Of a stretch of DNA of 64,000 nt, positions 24,061-35,075 are shown piece after piece; the first letter of the stretch is position 1, and the number at the start of each line of letters is the position of its first letter. Source of the stretch: Amblyomma americanum (Eukaryota; Arthropoda; Arachnida; Ixodida; Ixodidae); assembly GCF_052857255.1 (NCBI RefSeq), contig NC_135506.1, positions 78,042,324-78,106,323 of the forward strand, in the 5' to 3' direction. A program made the position numbers and the translations under genes. The notes below the pieces were generated by a model. The model was given only the letters and a program-made list of their open reading frames with translations. It was not told the origin of the DNA and searched no databases.

Positions 24061-24439
24061 CCATTTTTTCCTGTATCTTTCCATAGAGCATTTCGTCGCC
24101 ATCACGTCCAGTGAGTGCATTTCCATTACCGCCACGGATCGCAAGCGCGTAAAGTGACCCTCACAGCAACGTTTCCCGACAAAGTTACTACATTTAATTT
24201 CCCGCCTCTGCAATAGCATTGAACACGAACTATGCTCACCGGTATTCTGTCGTGGCAGAAGCCGACCCATTTTAGCACTGCTTCGTTTACCACTTGCGTT
24301 TGACGTCGTCTGCCATGTCTAGTTTCGGCTTGCCGTGTGCATTAGTAGATGCATCCGCCGGGCTTCCTGCGGTAGTGCCCCGTTGTGGTAGTGCCCCACT
24401 GCTTTCGTGTTGTGTATTTTGGTGTATTTTGCGGCTGTA

Positions 24440-24650
24440 CTGAACGTCTCATCGCTGCAGGCTTGTCGCCAGTTGTTCTTGCATTGCTTAAGGTCATGTC
24501 AGGTTCCATGCTGTGCAGCCGACGCTCTCAAGAAGAACTGTATTGATGCCGATGAGCTTAGCACCGGGCGGTCGATGATTGCCCTCTACATCAGGAATGG
24601 AAGAAGCGCCGCTTTGAAGCACACTGCTCCAGTATGGCGCAAGTTTGTAG
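24440..24650 (+). repeat. Exon-like repeat Z, copy 2
   Basis: Contains a 173-codon open frame (24407-24928) whose central part reads LKKNCIDADELSTG and then RSMIALYIRNGRSAALK. The LKKNCIDADELSTG stretch matches repeat Z at 8985-9170, and the nucleotides behind RSMIALYIRNG match 23163-23210. The following PVWRKFVEL stretch is faintly like a BED-finger start, but I see no zinc ligands in order. Either a decayed exon or part of an unclassified transposon. Confidence 0.45.
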
Positions 24651-24929
24651 AGCTGGTGAATCAGCCGCAGAACGAAACGCGCCAAAGTCCTTGCCAGGAC
24701 TCTGGTCTCCAGGAAGAGGCAGCATCGCCGCTTTGCGAGGTATCAAGCGGCTGGCCTTGGCCCTGCACAGATGCGATAACTTGCACAATAATCTGCAATA
24801 ACATGCATAGAATCACCGGTCATCATCATCTTCATAATGCTGATTTCAGGCAGCATGTCATAATTCTGATTTCCGGCAGCGAGAAGAATGCACTACAACG
24901 CGCTGCCTTGACTGCCTTGCGCTGTTAAC

Positions 24930-27610
24930 GAGGGTTCTTTAGTCGGATAAAGTCTCGTACTTTCTTGGGCAGCTTATATCAAGTACACGAGCAAAAAAAA
25001 ATACTGTGCTCCACTTCTACTCCGTAACCAACGGTTGATGACTTTCAAGTGCTTTGTAATATTCACAAAGCATTTCTGTGGTCCACAGCAGTGGCTCAGT
25101 GGTTTTATTTCGTCTGAAGAGCAGAAGTCCGTCTGCAGTGGCACCCCTGCATACAGACGATATGCAAAGGTGCCGGGGGCTGCCTGATGTCATATTTCGT
25201 TGAAGAACACCCAGGATTTCCAAACAAACCCGGTGTCCTACAATACGCCACGCCTTTCATCCCACATAATTGTTTTATTAGGTCCCCAGGTTAAGAGCAC
25301 GTGTGTGATAGGCTTAGCATTCAAATAAACTGTCCATGCGGCGAACATCTGTTATCTCCGGCGCAATGTTTCAAACATTACCAGAAAAACGGGAAGTAGC
25401 AATACACCTACTTATCCCTGAAGCGAACCATCTTTCTGGCAAAGGAAATTTGATAAGAAAATCTACCAGAATTTATTTTAGCTAGCAGATAACTCAAGAA
25501 ATAGAAAAACACTGCAGATGGTATCCAATCCGATTACATTTCGCGTACGGTACTCTGCCATCATTATGATCTACGGCGGCGGCTGTCCAGCCCTCTACAT
25601 TCGAAGCTGTGCGACAAGCTCCGCCGTGGACTATACTGTAATGCAGTGTGACGTGGAAGTTAATCTGAAATGCCAAGCCTCTCAAGTTACCTCCGGCATC
25701 AAGACTCATTCGGCATCAACAGAGGTCAGAGAAATGTTTCTTCTCTGCTCTTACCTAGTAACAGCTACCCAGGACTACACTTCGCTAAATTGAAACCTAC
25801 GTGCTAGTTTGGTGACAGAGGAAAAAGCTGTAGCGCTGACGCTAGTCGGACAGGTGGTCGAAAGTTGCTACTCCGGTAAAACATGCTTGCAGTCATTAGT
25901 TTTTGGTAGTCATTCATTTTCAGCCAACTACTCCGTGAATTGACCTCATATGAAAGGCTTAAATCTCAGAAACCTGAACCATAAGCAATGCTCACAAGAG
26001 GGTCTGACATACTGTATATTTTTCAACAATTGATAAGTCCCTAATCTTTAAAGATGGCTCCAAAAGAGCGCGATGAAATCTCCCAATAATTATTGAAGTT
26101 TTTGGTTGAAATGCGCAGGATTCTCAATATCCCTGGGAGTCAAATCCATGCTCAGCACCAGGTTGAGCATGGCGGGCTGTTGCGATATAAAACTCGCTTT
26201 GTGGCAAGTACAGAGGCGGAAATCACCGGGCCACGGAGGTCGGAATGCCACAGAATGGATGACACTGAGAACAAGGATAAGACGACCTTTATCAGTAGGG
26301 TACAATATTATAATTATAGACTACCTTTCAAAAGTTTTAAAAATAATCCGAAAAAAACGGAATGCAAGTGGTGTCCCCACCGGCTGATTTCGCAATTAAA
26401 CTGCGCGCGTCGACATTGAATTTCTGGCACCATTCTCTTCAAAGCGGCGGCAACCGTTCTTTTTTGGTAAAGCCACGACTTAATCGACTGGCGGCAAGAA
26501 CAAATACAATTTCCTCGCCGATAACTAAGTTCTTTGCTGGCGGAAGACAAAAGTCAACATGGATATAGAGAGCCAGAGAAACAATTTTTTACAGAGAATA
26601 ATCATTGGAGTTTTCAGTGCAGTAATGTCAGCTCTCGCAAAGTTAACCCGTTAGCTCAGCGCTCTTCCATAAGACTTTCTCAAACGCGTTTGACCTGGCA
26701 CTGTCAGTGAAACAGGTTTCATTGTGAAATGCGGAGCTGAAGAAATCCCACTATCGCTGTATCGTCAAGGCTATTTCACTGGGACGCTGCGGTATTCTTA
26801 AGGGACGGAGAACGTGTGTCGAATTTCCCGAGACTCACTTCCTGAACATTTTCACACCAACCCCATACATCACGCGTTAAAAGAATCTCGCAAGCCTGCA
26901 GATAACAAGACGCGGTGCTACTAACAGTGCCCCATGAATCTGTATCCAAAAAGCCAGTATATTGCATGCGACATAGAGCGGTCGTAATAGCCGCAACACT
27001 GCACAACAGCAACGCATTAAGCGAGCTTTATGTAACGTCAAATGTAACGGTGAAAGGTACTGGCCACACATGTTGAAAGGTCCGATGAGGAGTATGGAAA
27101 CACCAGACAAAACGATTCGCAGGAATTGGAGAGTTCATGCTTAATTTTGCATCGACTGATGCCGAGTAGACAGTCCCGCCACTTGCGGCATCAGATGAAC
27201 TTCCCAAAGCAGTTCAAAACAGTTTAGAACGTGGAAATGTTTATTTTGCTCACAGGCAGCGCTGCCATTTGCTATGTCAAGAAATAGGCCAGGTTCTGAT
27301 TGGATGTTCATCGATTTTTATAACTGTTTTTTTCTTGCGGAAGCCTGATACGATGTGGCGTTCTGTAATTTACCTCACGCTGCTGTCGATGCCTACAAGC
27401 TCAGAGTGGAGGGGGCCTGCTAATATATTTTGCGCTGGCAGCAACAGTACAGCACGGGTTAAAATTTGTGTCCCCATTTATTTGACTGCGGGAGACCATC
27501 GAAGCGTCATGCATTCAGTTTTAATTGTATTACGGCTCGCCTCATAGCCCCAGTTTCATTGAAACGTTGGAAACTGTATGTTCTTTCTTCACATAAATGC
27601 GTTAAATGCG
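24930..27610. other. No recognised feature
   Basis: Short unremarkable open frames only. No SINE, LINE motif or tandem array found. Confidence 0.4.
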
Positions 27611-27619
27611 CTGTATAGC

Positions 27620-27862
27620 ACTCGCGGTGGCTCATTGGTTATGGCGCTCGGCTGATGACGCAAGAGACTCAGGCTCGATTGCGTCCGCTGTGGTTGCACT
27701 TCGGTAGAGGTGGCAAAATGCTGCAGGCTTATGTACTGTCTTATCTCAGTGCGCGTTAAAGAACCTCAGGCGGTAGAAATTATCTGGCGCCCTCCATAAC
27801 AGCATTCCTCATAGCCCGAGCAGCTTTGGAACGTTAAACCTTACAAAATAAACAAAAAAAAA
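27620..27862 (+). mobile_element. SINE-I, full length with A-rich tail
   Basis: Starts CTCGCGGTGGCTCATTGGTT (A box). The B box is diverged (CAGGCTCGATTGC). The body runs GGTAGAGGTGGCAAAATGCT, GTGCGCGTTAAAGAACCTCA, GCCCTCCATAACAGCATTCC and GGAACGTTAAAC, ending in AATAAACAAAAAAAAA. Confidence 0.85.
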
Positions 27863-28670
27863 TTATTTGCGAGGTTGCGCGTGTAAACTCACCGTCTTGC
27901 ATGAGGTTATCTTGTCCGGTAGATTTAGACACTCTGGGAAGCCTTCGCGGAGCCGCGATGACGATCCAACGCTGCCACGCTGTGCGCAACGCTACCTTCG
28001 TAGTGGTGTTCTGCGCTGTGTAGGTGGTGTCCCTACTTGTGGCCGGTGCTTCTATGTCTATCGCTAGTCGTGCTGCTTGTCATGTCTTCGCAACGTATTT
28101 ACTCCTAGCTCTGTTCAGCTAAGTCTTGGGCTCTCGACAGCTCTACATAGTATGGGCATATGTGCGTTGCGGTTTTGCCAACCCGTGTGATGGTATGAAC
28201 TCCTACATGTCGCTGTTTCTGGCGTGACCGCTGAAGCATGGTTGCAATATAGTCGTGAGTAATGCTTTCCGCCAGGTGTTTTAGTGGTTAGACCAACAGA
28301 TTTTCATCAAGTGGGAAACCTGCCTAATGTTTGTGCTGTGTATTGTGACTGCCTGTTTGCTGTGACCGCTGTTGCATTTGATAGTCATGGCTGCCGAGGT
28401 GGCAACAGCGGATTTATTCCTGCTCGTTGAGATCGTGAACTGTTTGTTTACGGTGTGTCACTGCCCCGTCGCTGTTTCTTGGCTCGTGGGGTGTTTGTGG
28501 TTTCGCATCTGCTGAAACCTGTCAATGCCATATTACCTAAATTGTTGTTTTTCGTTTGTTTTCCTTGTGTTGTGTGTATTTTTGTCGTTCTAGTGTTCTC
28601 TCTTTTATATGAGTGTGTTAGGCATGTTGCTGTGTTCGTTGTGAAATGTGCTGTGTACAGGAGGCGCCCG

Positions 28671-28694
28671 CATGAGGAGCAGCTGAAGCGTCGC
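28671..28694 (+). repeat. HEEQ box, rightmost copy
   Basis: Reads HEEQLKRR. Immediately upstream is a T-rich stretch of over 100 bp ending TGCTGTGTACAG, then GAGGCGCCCG, which looks like a 3' splice site followed by the exon-like box. The frame stays open to 28811 as an Arg/Lys-rich tail. Confidence 0.45.
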
Positions 28695-29173
28695 AGCAAG
28701 GAAAGCCTAAAGAGGCACTCATTGCCGCCACCAAGAAGAACTGGAAGAGTGCCACTGCAGACGCCAAGACTCAAGTCTCTTGAGGATGGCCATTTGTCGG
28801 GGCATTTGTAGGCGACGACTGCGTCCCAGGTGTCTGCCGAGAGCTGCGTAAGCACGGCACGACACACGTCACCACAGATTGTTTGCAGTAGTCTCGTGGA
28901 GTATTCAATCACTTCGAACACCTACACGGGGCACCGCTTTCGAGGTCAGCTTAATGGTGTCTCCGCCATGTAATGTAAAACACGCGGCATCAGACCATTG
29001 CTATCTTAGATATTTTTTTTTATTTATGGATACTGCGATCTTGTACACAAGATCATAGCAGGTGGGAAACATTGTGTTCACATACATAAACACAGGCACT
29101 TACAAACAAAATAGAATTGCACATAGAAAGTAAGCAAGAAAATACCGCGGCAAGGTCGTAAACAACAATCATT

Positions 29174-31820
29174 TCAAGTGGTCTTCAAACAAATGCAGTG
29201 ATGTCTGCCTGACATCATCCGTGAGCTTATTCCAATCAGTGATGGTCCTTGGAAGAAAGGCATATTTAAAAATTTAACTCGCGAATTTAATGGTGTTATG
29301 GAAAGATAATGGCGATTTGGAGTTTGGTACCCGAGAAATAAGTAAGGATATCGGAGTTGTCAGCTTTAAAATTATTCTTAATTCAAAGAAAAACTTTAAG
29401 CGACATATGCGATTTCTGTTAGGAATAGAGGGTAAGCCGCTTTTTTGAGGAGGTCACTAACTGATGCTCACCCGTAAGTGTTATATATAAACGTTACTGC
29501 TTTCGTTTGGATTCTTTCAGGTTTATTTATGTTTACCTTTGTAAAAGGGTCCCAGATAATAACTGCATGTTCTAAGATTGGTCTAATAATAGTGATGCAG
29601 GCAAGGAGGCGTGTACCAGGGGTGGCTAACTTAAGTGAGCGTCGTAAGAAAAAAAGCTTTCTGAGAGCTTTTGCTGAAACGTAGTCTACATGCTTGATCC
29701 AAGAGAGGTTATCAGAAATCCATAGGCCTTGACACTTATACCCTGTTACTTCATGAAGAAAATTATTATAAGCAGTGTAGTGATATAGAAGAGTGTTTTT
29801 AGTGTTATTCTCATAAATACGGTTTTTTCAAAATTAATTGACATTCGCTACTTCACACACCAAGAAACTATTTTTTGCAAGATCATTATTCAGCCTAGTT
29901 TGATCTTCAGTCGATCTTTTTTTCTCATACAGCATGAAGGTGTCCGCTTATAACAAAACATGTACTGACAGGTCTTTAACAATATCATAAATAAATATTA
30001 AATACAGTAGCGGGCGGAGGACGGATCCTTGGGGAACGCCAGAATTACAGGAACGTAATTGCAGGAGGCTTTATGCAGTTCGACAAACTGACAGCGATCA
30101 GATAGGTACGATCGCATTCATGATAATATCTGTTTATAATTTATAACAATACTGAGGTTATGAAATAGTTTCTTGAGCGAAACCTTATCGAAAGCTTTTC
30201 GAATGTCCATGAAGATAACATCTGTTTGATTTTCTTCGTTTATTGATGTCGCAAAATTGTGAATTGTTTCCACCAGCTCGTCTGAACCCATGTTGAATAA
30301 CTGCCCGCACATTATGCTCGGCGACCAAATTAGTTAGATGCTTCTGAATGACGTGATCTATTAATTTGCACTTTGTCGAAGTTAAAGAAATAGGGCGATT
30401 ATTTTCAATACACGTCCTCTTTCCACCTTTGTACAAAGGCTCAATTCTAGCAGTTTTCGAATCATACGGTAAAACACCTTCTTTCAAAGATCGGATGAAT
30501 AGCACGCACAAGTACTTGCAACACCGCTCTGCATACTGTTTAACAAAGGCAGTCGGAATATCATCTGGTCCAGGTGATGTTTTAACATCCAGTTTTAGCA
30601 ATACATTTGAAACACCCTCTTGAGAAATTACAACATCAGGCATGGAAGGAAGGGACATGCTAAAGGGTGGGAGACGCCCGTCATCTTTTGTAAAAACTTT
30701 CTTAAAGCTGTTATTAAATGCTGAGGAAACCTGAACATTGCCACCTACATGTTGCCCATTTATAACAAACGTATCGGTAGAACGAGAAACTGGTGCAATT
30801 GACCACGAAAACTTTTCAGGGTAAGTTTTTATGAAAGCCAAAAGTTGCGTATTGTAGTATTTTTCTTTATCTTTCAGAATGCACGGTTTTAATTTCTTTG
30901 AAACTTCATAAATTTTTGCCTCTAGATTGGCTGAGGTAGACCTTTTATTATTTTCTTTAGTCGTTTTAGCTTCCGCTGAAATTGCGAAGTTTCTCCCATA
31001 ATCCAGGGATTGTGATTATCTGACTTCTTGCATATCAATGGTGCAAAGCGCTGAGTGTAGTCCCGAACAATGTTCTTGGAAACAAGCTACAGGTCATTCA
31101 CACTACAAGTGCTGTACATAAATCTATAATCTAAAACATCGGTTATTGAATCATTGTCAGCACGGGCAAAATTCGGAAAGTGTCGAATGTCACCCTTTGG
31201 GTCCAATAATATGTCTTCTGATACCGATATTGCTGATTGATGATCCGAAATTCCGACCACTACATTACATGAAAGTTTTTATTTGATACTGTCGCGCACC
31301 AAAAATAAATCCAGAATTGATACAGAATCTTGTTGGATTCTAGTAGGGTGCTTCACAATTTGTAAAAGATCGAAATCAAACATAATATCAAGCAGTGCAT
31401 ATCCTACGGCGTGCGGAGATTGAACAGAAAAAGTAGCGCAGTTTATGTTTGGCAAGTTGAAATCTGCAAATATACTTAACTTGCTGTCTGGTTTCGTGTT
31501 GCAATAAAGATGTTTCTTAACTTCATCTCAGAAAGAAACAGAGGAACCGGGATGTCTATAGATAGCTCCAAGGATATATCGGAAATTGTTAGCGTATACT
31601 TTACAAAAACAAAATGAGCTTTTGAACAGTATAGCCACTCCGTCACCTCTTCTGTCGATGTCTTTCCAAAAGACTCTAGAGTTTCTTCGCACAAACTCGG
31701 GAATATTTCTTCATATAACCACGTCTCTGTTAGCCCAGCTATGTCTGGATTATGCGATAACAGCATACCTTCCAGATGGGCGACTTTGCTCACAACGCTA
31801 CGGCAATTAATACTATTATT
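29174..31820 (-). pseudogene. LINE-A ORF2: endonuclease-reverse transcriptase remnant
   Basis: The endonuclease is recognisable by LTETWLYEEI (about 31740-31700), FADFNLPNIN and ISDHQSA (catalytic SDH triad region, about 31240). The RT is recognisable by KTSPGPDDIPTAFVKQYAE, NRPISLTS, FMDIRKAFDKVS and SGVPQGSVLRPLL. The catalytic YADD box is destroyed: the frame reads LL, stop, ADT (about 29950). The C-terminus has YAFLPRTITDWNKLTDDVRQ and ends at a TGA at 29174-29176. Multiple frame changes and stops make it inactive. In active relatives this protein nicks DNA and primes reverse transcription there. Confidence 0.85.
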
Positions 31821-32640
31821 GTGAATGCCCTCCTATTTTCTTTTTGTGGTCATTTCTTTTCTCAGAAATACTGTATCGAGCATTGTTCACTGAGTCTCAA
31901 GCAAACATCCTATCATCCACACACAGCTTGTTAAAAAAAAGCTTGACCTAAGCTCCGTTCGATCTTTCGTCCGCTAAGCTTTCCCATAAATTTTATAATA
32001 TTTAGAACGGCGAAAGAGAAGTCTTCCATGATCGAAAATTCTGTTTCCTTGAGCTTATAGCACGCATTTAGGACGGAATTATTTCGCGGTAGTCCAAGAA
32101 CTTAATGATTACCGGGCGGCCATTTACGCTCATTCTTCCAAGCCTGTGGCGTCTCTATATGCCTTTAACAGTAACATCTAATTTTTCCTTGAACACCGTC
32201 TCGTTCACCTTCGCGATAACAGAGTCAGCAGTTTCATCGCTCTCCTCTTTTATTCTGAAAACGATCAAGTTATTTCTTTGGCTCCTGTTTTGTAATTCAT
32301 CAACCTTGTCCTGCAGGTGTGTCATTTTATCTTCCAGCTCAGTCGTTGCTGATTTTAACTCCCAAATTCGCTCTTTTAGTTCATTCAAGGACGCTATTTG
32401 ACCCTCTAACCACTTCATCGTTTCGTTCAGTCCTGCTATATCTGCTTCCATCTTTCCTTGATTGGTCAAAATGTTGTTGATGGACGCTGTCACTTCACTC
32501 TGGCCCTAAAGAATCTTCTCCAACATTTCCTTATCAGTAGGACATGGATTTGACTCAACGTCGCAACAGTTCAAAAGGCTCTTCTTAAATGAACACACAT
32601 CACAAAGTAAATTTCTTATACTAATTGGGCAAGGAAAGCA
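31816..32640 (-). pseudogene. LINE-A ORF1: 2A-like signal, coiled coil, nucleic-acid-binding C-terminus
   Basis: After a Cys-rich N-terminal stretch comes the 2A-like LLNCCDVESNPCP (32539-32562 for its last eight codons). Next is a long coiled coil (32493 to about 32250; repeated Leu/Glu/Lys heptads such as ELEDKMTHLQDKVDELQNR), then RNNLIVFRIKEES. After a frame change it continues HRLGRMSVNGRPVIIKFLDY, typical of LINE ORF1 proteins that bind RNA. It ends at TAA 31816-31818, close to the start of ORF2. There are in-frame stops at 32506-32508 (TAG) and near 32157. Confidence 0.75.
32539..32562 (-). other. Degenerate 2A-like ribosome-skipping motif
   Basis: The codons read DVESNPCP, preceded in frame by SLLNCC. 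The functional 2A consensus ends D(V/I)ExNPGP, with skipping between the last Gly and Pro. Here that Gly codon is TGT, and the Gly usual before Asp is TGC. Each is one G-to-T change from a Gly codon. The motif is in the same frame as the coiled-coil ORF1. 2A-like sequences at the start of ORF1 are established for some APE-type LINEs of animals. Confidence 0.7.
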
Positions 32641-32984
32641 GTACCGGAAAGCATAACCGGAAAACAGTATCGTAGGCTATATGACTAAGGCACAATATTA
32701 TGTTCTGGGGAATTTCAGTCAACTTGGCGCCTCAGGCATCTCTGTCGTCATGAGCTAGCACGCGGCCACGCATGTCCATCATTCTTGGACAAAATTTAAT
32801 TAAGCTTGGAATGTGAAAGTATTGTTACGGAAAAAGCGAAGGTAATGGTCTATTATATTTTGCAAGCCTTCTTGTAGATATCAGACATTTTTTAAGAGCT
32901 CTATAGCACAAGCTTGAGCGACAGTATACAACAGGAAACATGTATGACAGTCGGACGCCTCAACAACTCGTTTTGGGCGTGCCC

Positions 32985-33082
32985 ATAAAAAAGCTTTCAT
33001 TTCTGAGTATTTTTCTTTTATGGTATGAACCTATAGACTTTCAACTACAAAATAATTAAGACGCGAAAACACCTTCTTTAAT
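32985..33082. repeat. Direct duplication, left copy (flank of SINE-II)
   Basis: GCTTTCATTTCTGAGTATTT, TTCTTTTATGGTATGAA and CTATAGACTTTCAACTACAA recur at 34400-34488, each time followed by a minus-strand SINE-II. The duplicated block including the SINE is about 290 bp, 1.4 kb apart. Confidence 0.8.
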
Positions 33083-33372
33083 CAGTTTCTTGGGGAAAAG
33101 AAATGGCGCATTATCTGTCTCATATATCGTTGGACACCTGAACCGCGCTGTAAGGGAAGGGATAACGGAGGGAGTGAAAGAAGAAAGGAAGAAAGAGGTG
33201 CCCTAGTAGAGGACTCCGGAATAATTTCGACCAACTGGGGATCTTTAACATGCACTGAGATCGCACAGCACACTGGCGCCTTAGCGTTTTTCCTCCATAA
33301 AAACGCAGCCGCCGCGGTCGTGTTCGAACTCGGGAACTCCGGATCAGTAGTCCGGAGTCCCCGTGTTCGAAC
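33083..33372 (-). mobile_element. SINE-II copy
   Basis: Reverse strand: the tRNA-like head includes the B box GAGTTCGAACACG region, then GCGTTTTTATGGAGGAAAAA, CGCTAAGGCGCCAGTGTGCT, GATCCCCAGTTGGTCGAAAT, TATTCCGGAG, a pyrimidine-rich CTTTCTTCTTTCACTCCCTC, CTTACAGCGCGGTTCAGGTG, CAACGATATATGAGACAGAT and GCGCCATTTC. A second B-box-like GGTTCGAACACGG lies at its edge. Confidence 0.85.
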
Positions 33373-33777
33373 CCAACCGTTTCTTCATTTATGTTTTTAG
33401 GTTAGCAGTTCTCCGCATGGACATTGCAGAGACTATTGTAGTAGGGTATATAATTGCATGAGCGAAGCTTTGCTGGAAGCATAAGGCAAGTGCAGCATTT
33501 ATATTTTATTTTTGCGGTGCTTGCATGATGAATGTGGAGGCCTTTATTAAGCACTACGTAAACTAAGATATCTTGGCCAGTTGATACGACACATTTTTTG
33601 TGAGCGCTGGCTTGGCCAGAAGATAGCTACAATATGTATCAAGATGTCTAGAACTTTCCTACAATCAGACGACAAGACATATTAAGTCATTTTCTAAACG
33701 TTTAAACCGTCTCAGAAGGTAGTTAAAAATGTCCACACGACGGTTTATAAATAAGAATAATTAGATCAATAAAACCA

Positions 33778-33845
33778 AAAATTTCTTAACATCCAGCTTT
33801 AAAAAAAAATTAAAACAACCTCTTCAGAAATTACATCAGGCATGG
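33778..33845 (-). mobile_element. LINE-A fragment (RT N-terminal region)
   Basis: AACATCCAGCTTTA, CCTCTTCAGAAATTAC and ATCAGGCATGGAAGG match 30585-30650 of LINE-A, same strand. This is a second, tiny, diverged copy. Confidence 0.7.
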
Positions 33846-34075
33846 AAGGGGCATATGGAAGGAAGGAGATGCCCCGGCATCTGCCATCGATACTGAAGCA
33901 CCTGAGCTGGGGCAGCGGAAATAAAGGATAGCAGGCAGAATGAAGAAATGAAATGAAAGAGGTGAGAAGACACAGGAAGAGAGGATAGGAGTAGAGGTAA
34001 TGTACACAAACTATTTACACAAACATATATACACAACTAATATACACAAATAAATGTGTCCAGGTTGTGTGTGTG
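33846..34075 (-). mobile_element. LINE-B 3' UTR fragment
   Basis: Its reverse complement matches the 3' UTR of LINE-B (51020-51190): GTAAATAGTTTGT, CTCTCTTCCTGT, TATTTCATTTC-like, TTCTGCCTGCTATC, CTCAGGTGCTTCAGT and GGCAGATGCCGGGGC are collinear. It is a 5'-truncated insertion of the same family, oriented opposite to the copy at 49-51 kb. Confidence 0.75.
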
Positions 34076-34194
34076 ATTAGCTAATGATGGAGCAAAAAAA
34101 AAAACGCGCACTGCACTATGTTGACTACAACAGAGATGAGACACCTAGAACACATTCTGAACGATGATAGACGCGCATAAAAAAGTAAATTGGT

Positions 34195-34382
34195 TTTCAA
34201 TGAAGGAAATCGCTCAATAATTGTCTCATCTCGGTGGACACCAGAACCGCGCCGTATGACGAGGTCGGAGTGAGAGAAGAAAGAGGTGCCGTATTGGATC
34301 CGAGGCTCCAGAATAATTTCGACCACCTGCGGATCTTTAACGTGCACTGACAGCGCTGTGCGTTTCGCCTCCATCGAAACAT
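34195..34382 (-). mobile_element. SINE-II fragment
   Basis: Contains CTCATCTCGGTGGACACC, GAACCGCGCCGTA, AATAATTTCGACCACCTG, GGATCTTTAACGTGCACTGA and TTTCGCCTCCATCGAAAC. The head beyond the body and part of the pyrimidine-rich stretch are missing. Confidence 0.75.
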
Positions 34383-34487
34383 TTCCAACGTTTCCAAAAT
34401 AGCTTTCATTTCTGAGTATTTTTCTTTTCTGGTATGAATCTATAGACTTTCAACTACAAAAAAATAAGACACGATAACACCTTTTTT

Positions 34488-34912
34488 AATTAGTTTTTGG
34501 GGGAAAGGCGGCGCATTATCTGTCTCATATCGTTGGACACCTGTACCGCGCCATAAGGGAAGGAATAATGAATAGAGTGAAAGAAGAAAGGAAGAAAGAG
34601 GTGCCGTAGTGGAGGACTCCGGAATAATTTCGACCAACTGGGGATCTTTAACGTACACTGAGATCGCACAGCACATGGGCGGGCGCGTTTCGATGGAGGC
34701 GAAACTAATAATAATGCGCCCTTGTGTTATGGAATGTCAGTGCACGTCAAAGATCCCCAGTTGGTCAAAATTATTCCGGAGACCTCCACTCGGCATCTCA
34801 TTCTTCCTTTATTTCACTGCCTCCTTTATCCCTTCGCTTACGGCGCGGTTCTGGTGCCCACTGAGTTATGTGAGACAACTACTGCGCCATTTGCTTTCCT
34901 CAGAACTATTTT
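34488..34912. mobile_element. Two SINE-II copies head to head
   Basis: 34488-34698 is minus-strand SINE-II (GGCGGCGCATTATCTGTCTC to GCACAGCACATGGGCG). 34690-34912 is plus-strand SINE-II (GATGGAGGCGAAACTA to CTGCGCCATTTGCTTTCCTC). Both lack the tRNA-like head, so the pair meets at their internal GGAGGCGAAA ends and forms an imperfect inverted repeat. Confidence 0.75.
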
Positions 34913-34959
34913 TTCAGCTTTATTGAAAGTGTTCACCCCCGCCACGTACTTAAAAACAT

Positions 34960-35075
34960 GACAGGTCTCCAGTGACTCATGGATTCAGTTATGCGCCTTT
35001 CATTTCCTTAAAATCAATGGAGTCTACAAGCTGTAAAACGCTGCAAATGCCGCCGTCACCAATGAGCCCAAATAA
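34960..35075 (+). repeat. Dispersed repeat W, copy 2
   Basis: AGTTATGCGCCTTTCATTTC, CTTAAAATCAATGGAGTCTA, CAAGCTG and ACCAATGAGCCCAAA match 15005-15115. Type unknown. Confidence 0.5.

Larger units (their letters stand above)
29010..32660 (-). mobile_element. LINE-A: near-complete but decayed non-LTR retrotransposon
   Basis: Order on the minus strand: ORF1 with a 2A-like motif and coiled coil, APE-type endonuclease, reverse transcriptase, C-terminal segment, A-rich 3' tail at 29009-29028. All domains carry stops or frameshifts. Domain content is that of the Jockey/CR1/L2 group of APE-type LINEs, and no RNase H domain was seen. The 5' boundary is uncertain. A small second fragment lies at 33778-33845. 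Confidence 0.8.

Noticed and set aside
24407..24928. BED-finger transposase N-terminus
   Set aside because: A faint PVWRKFVEL resemblance, but no Cys/Cys/His/His ligands in order and no downstream transposase core.
29010..32660. LINE-A and LINE-D as the same family
   Set aside because: ORF1 sequences, RT motifs and 3' tails differ. Only the general domain order is shared.
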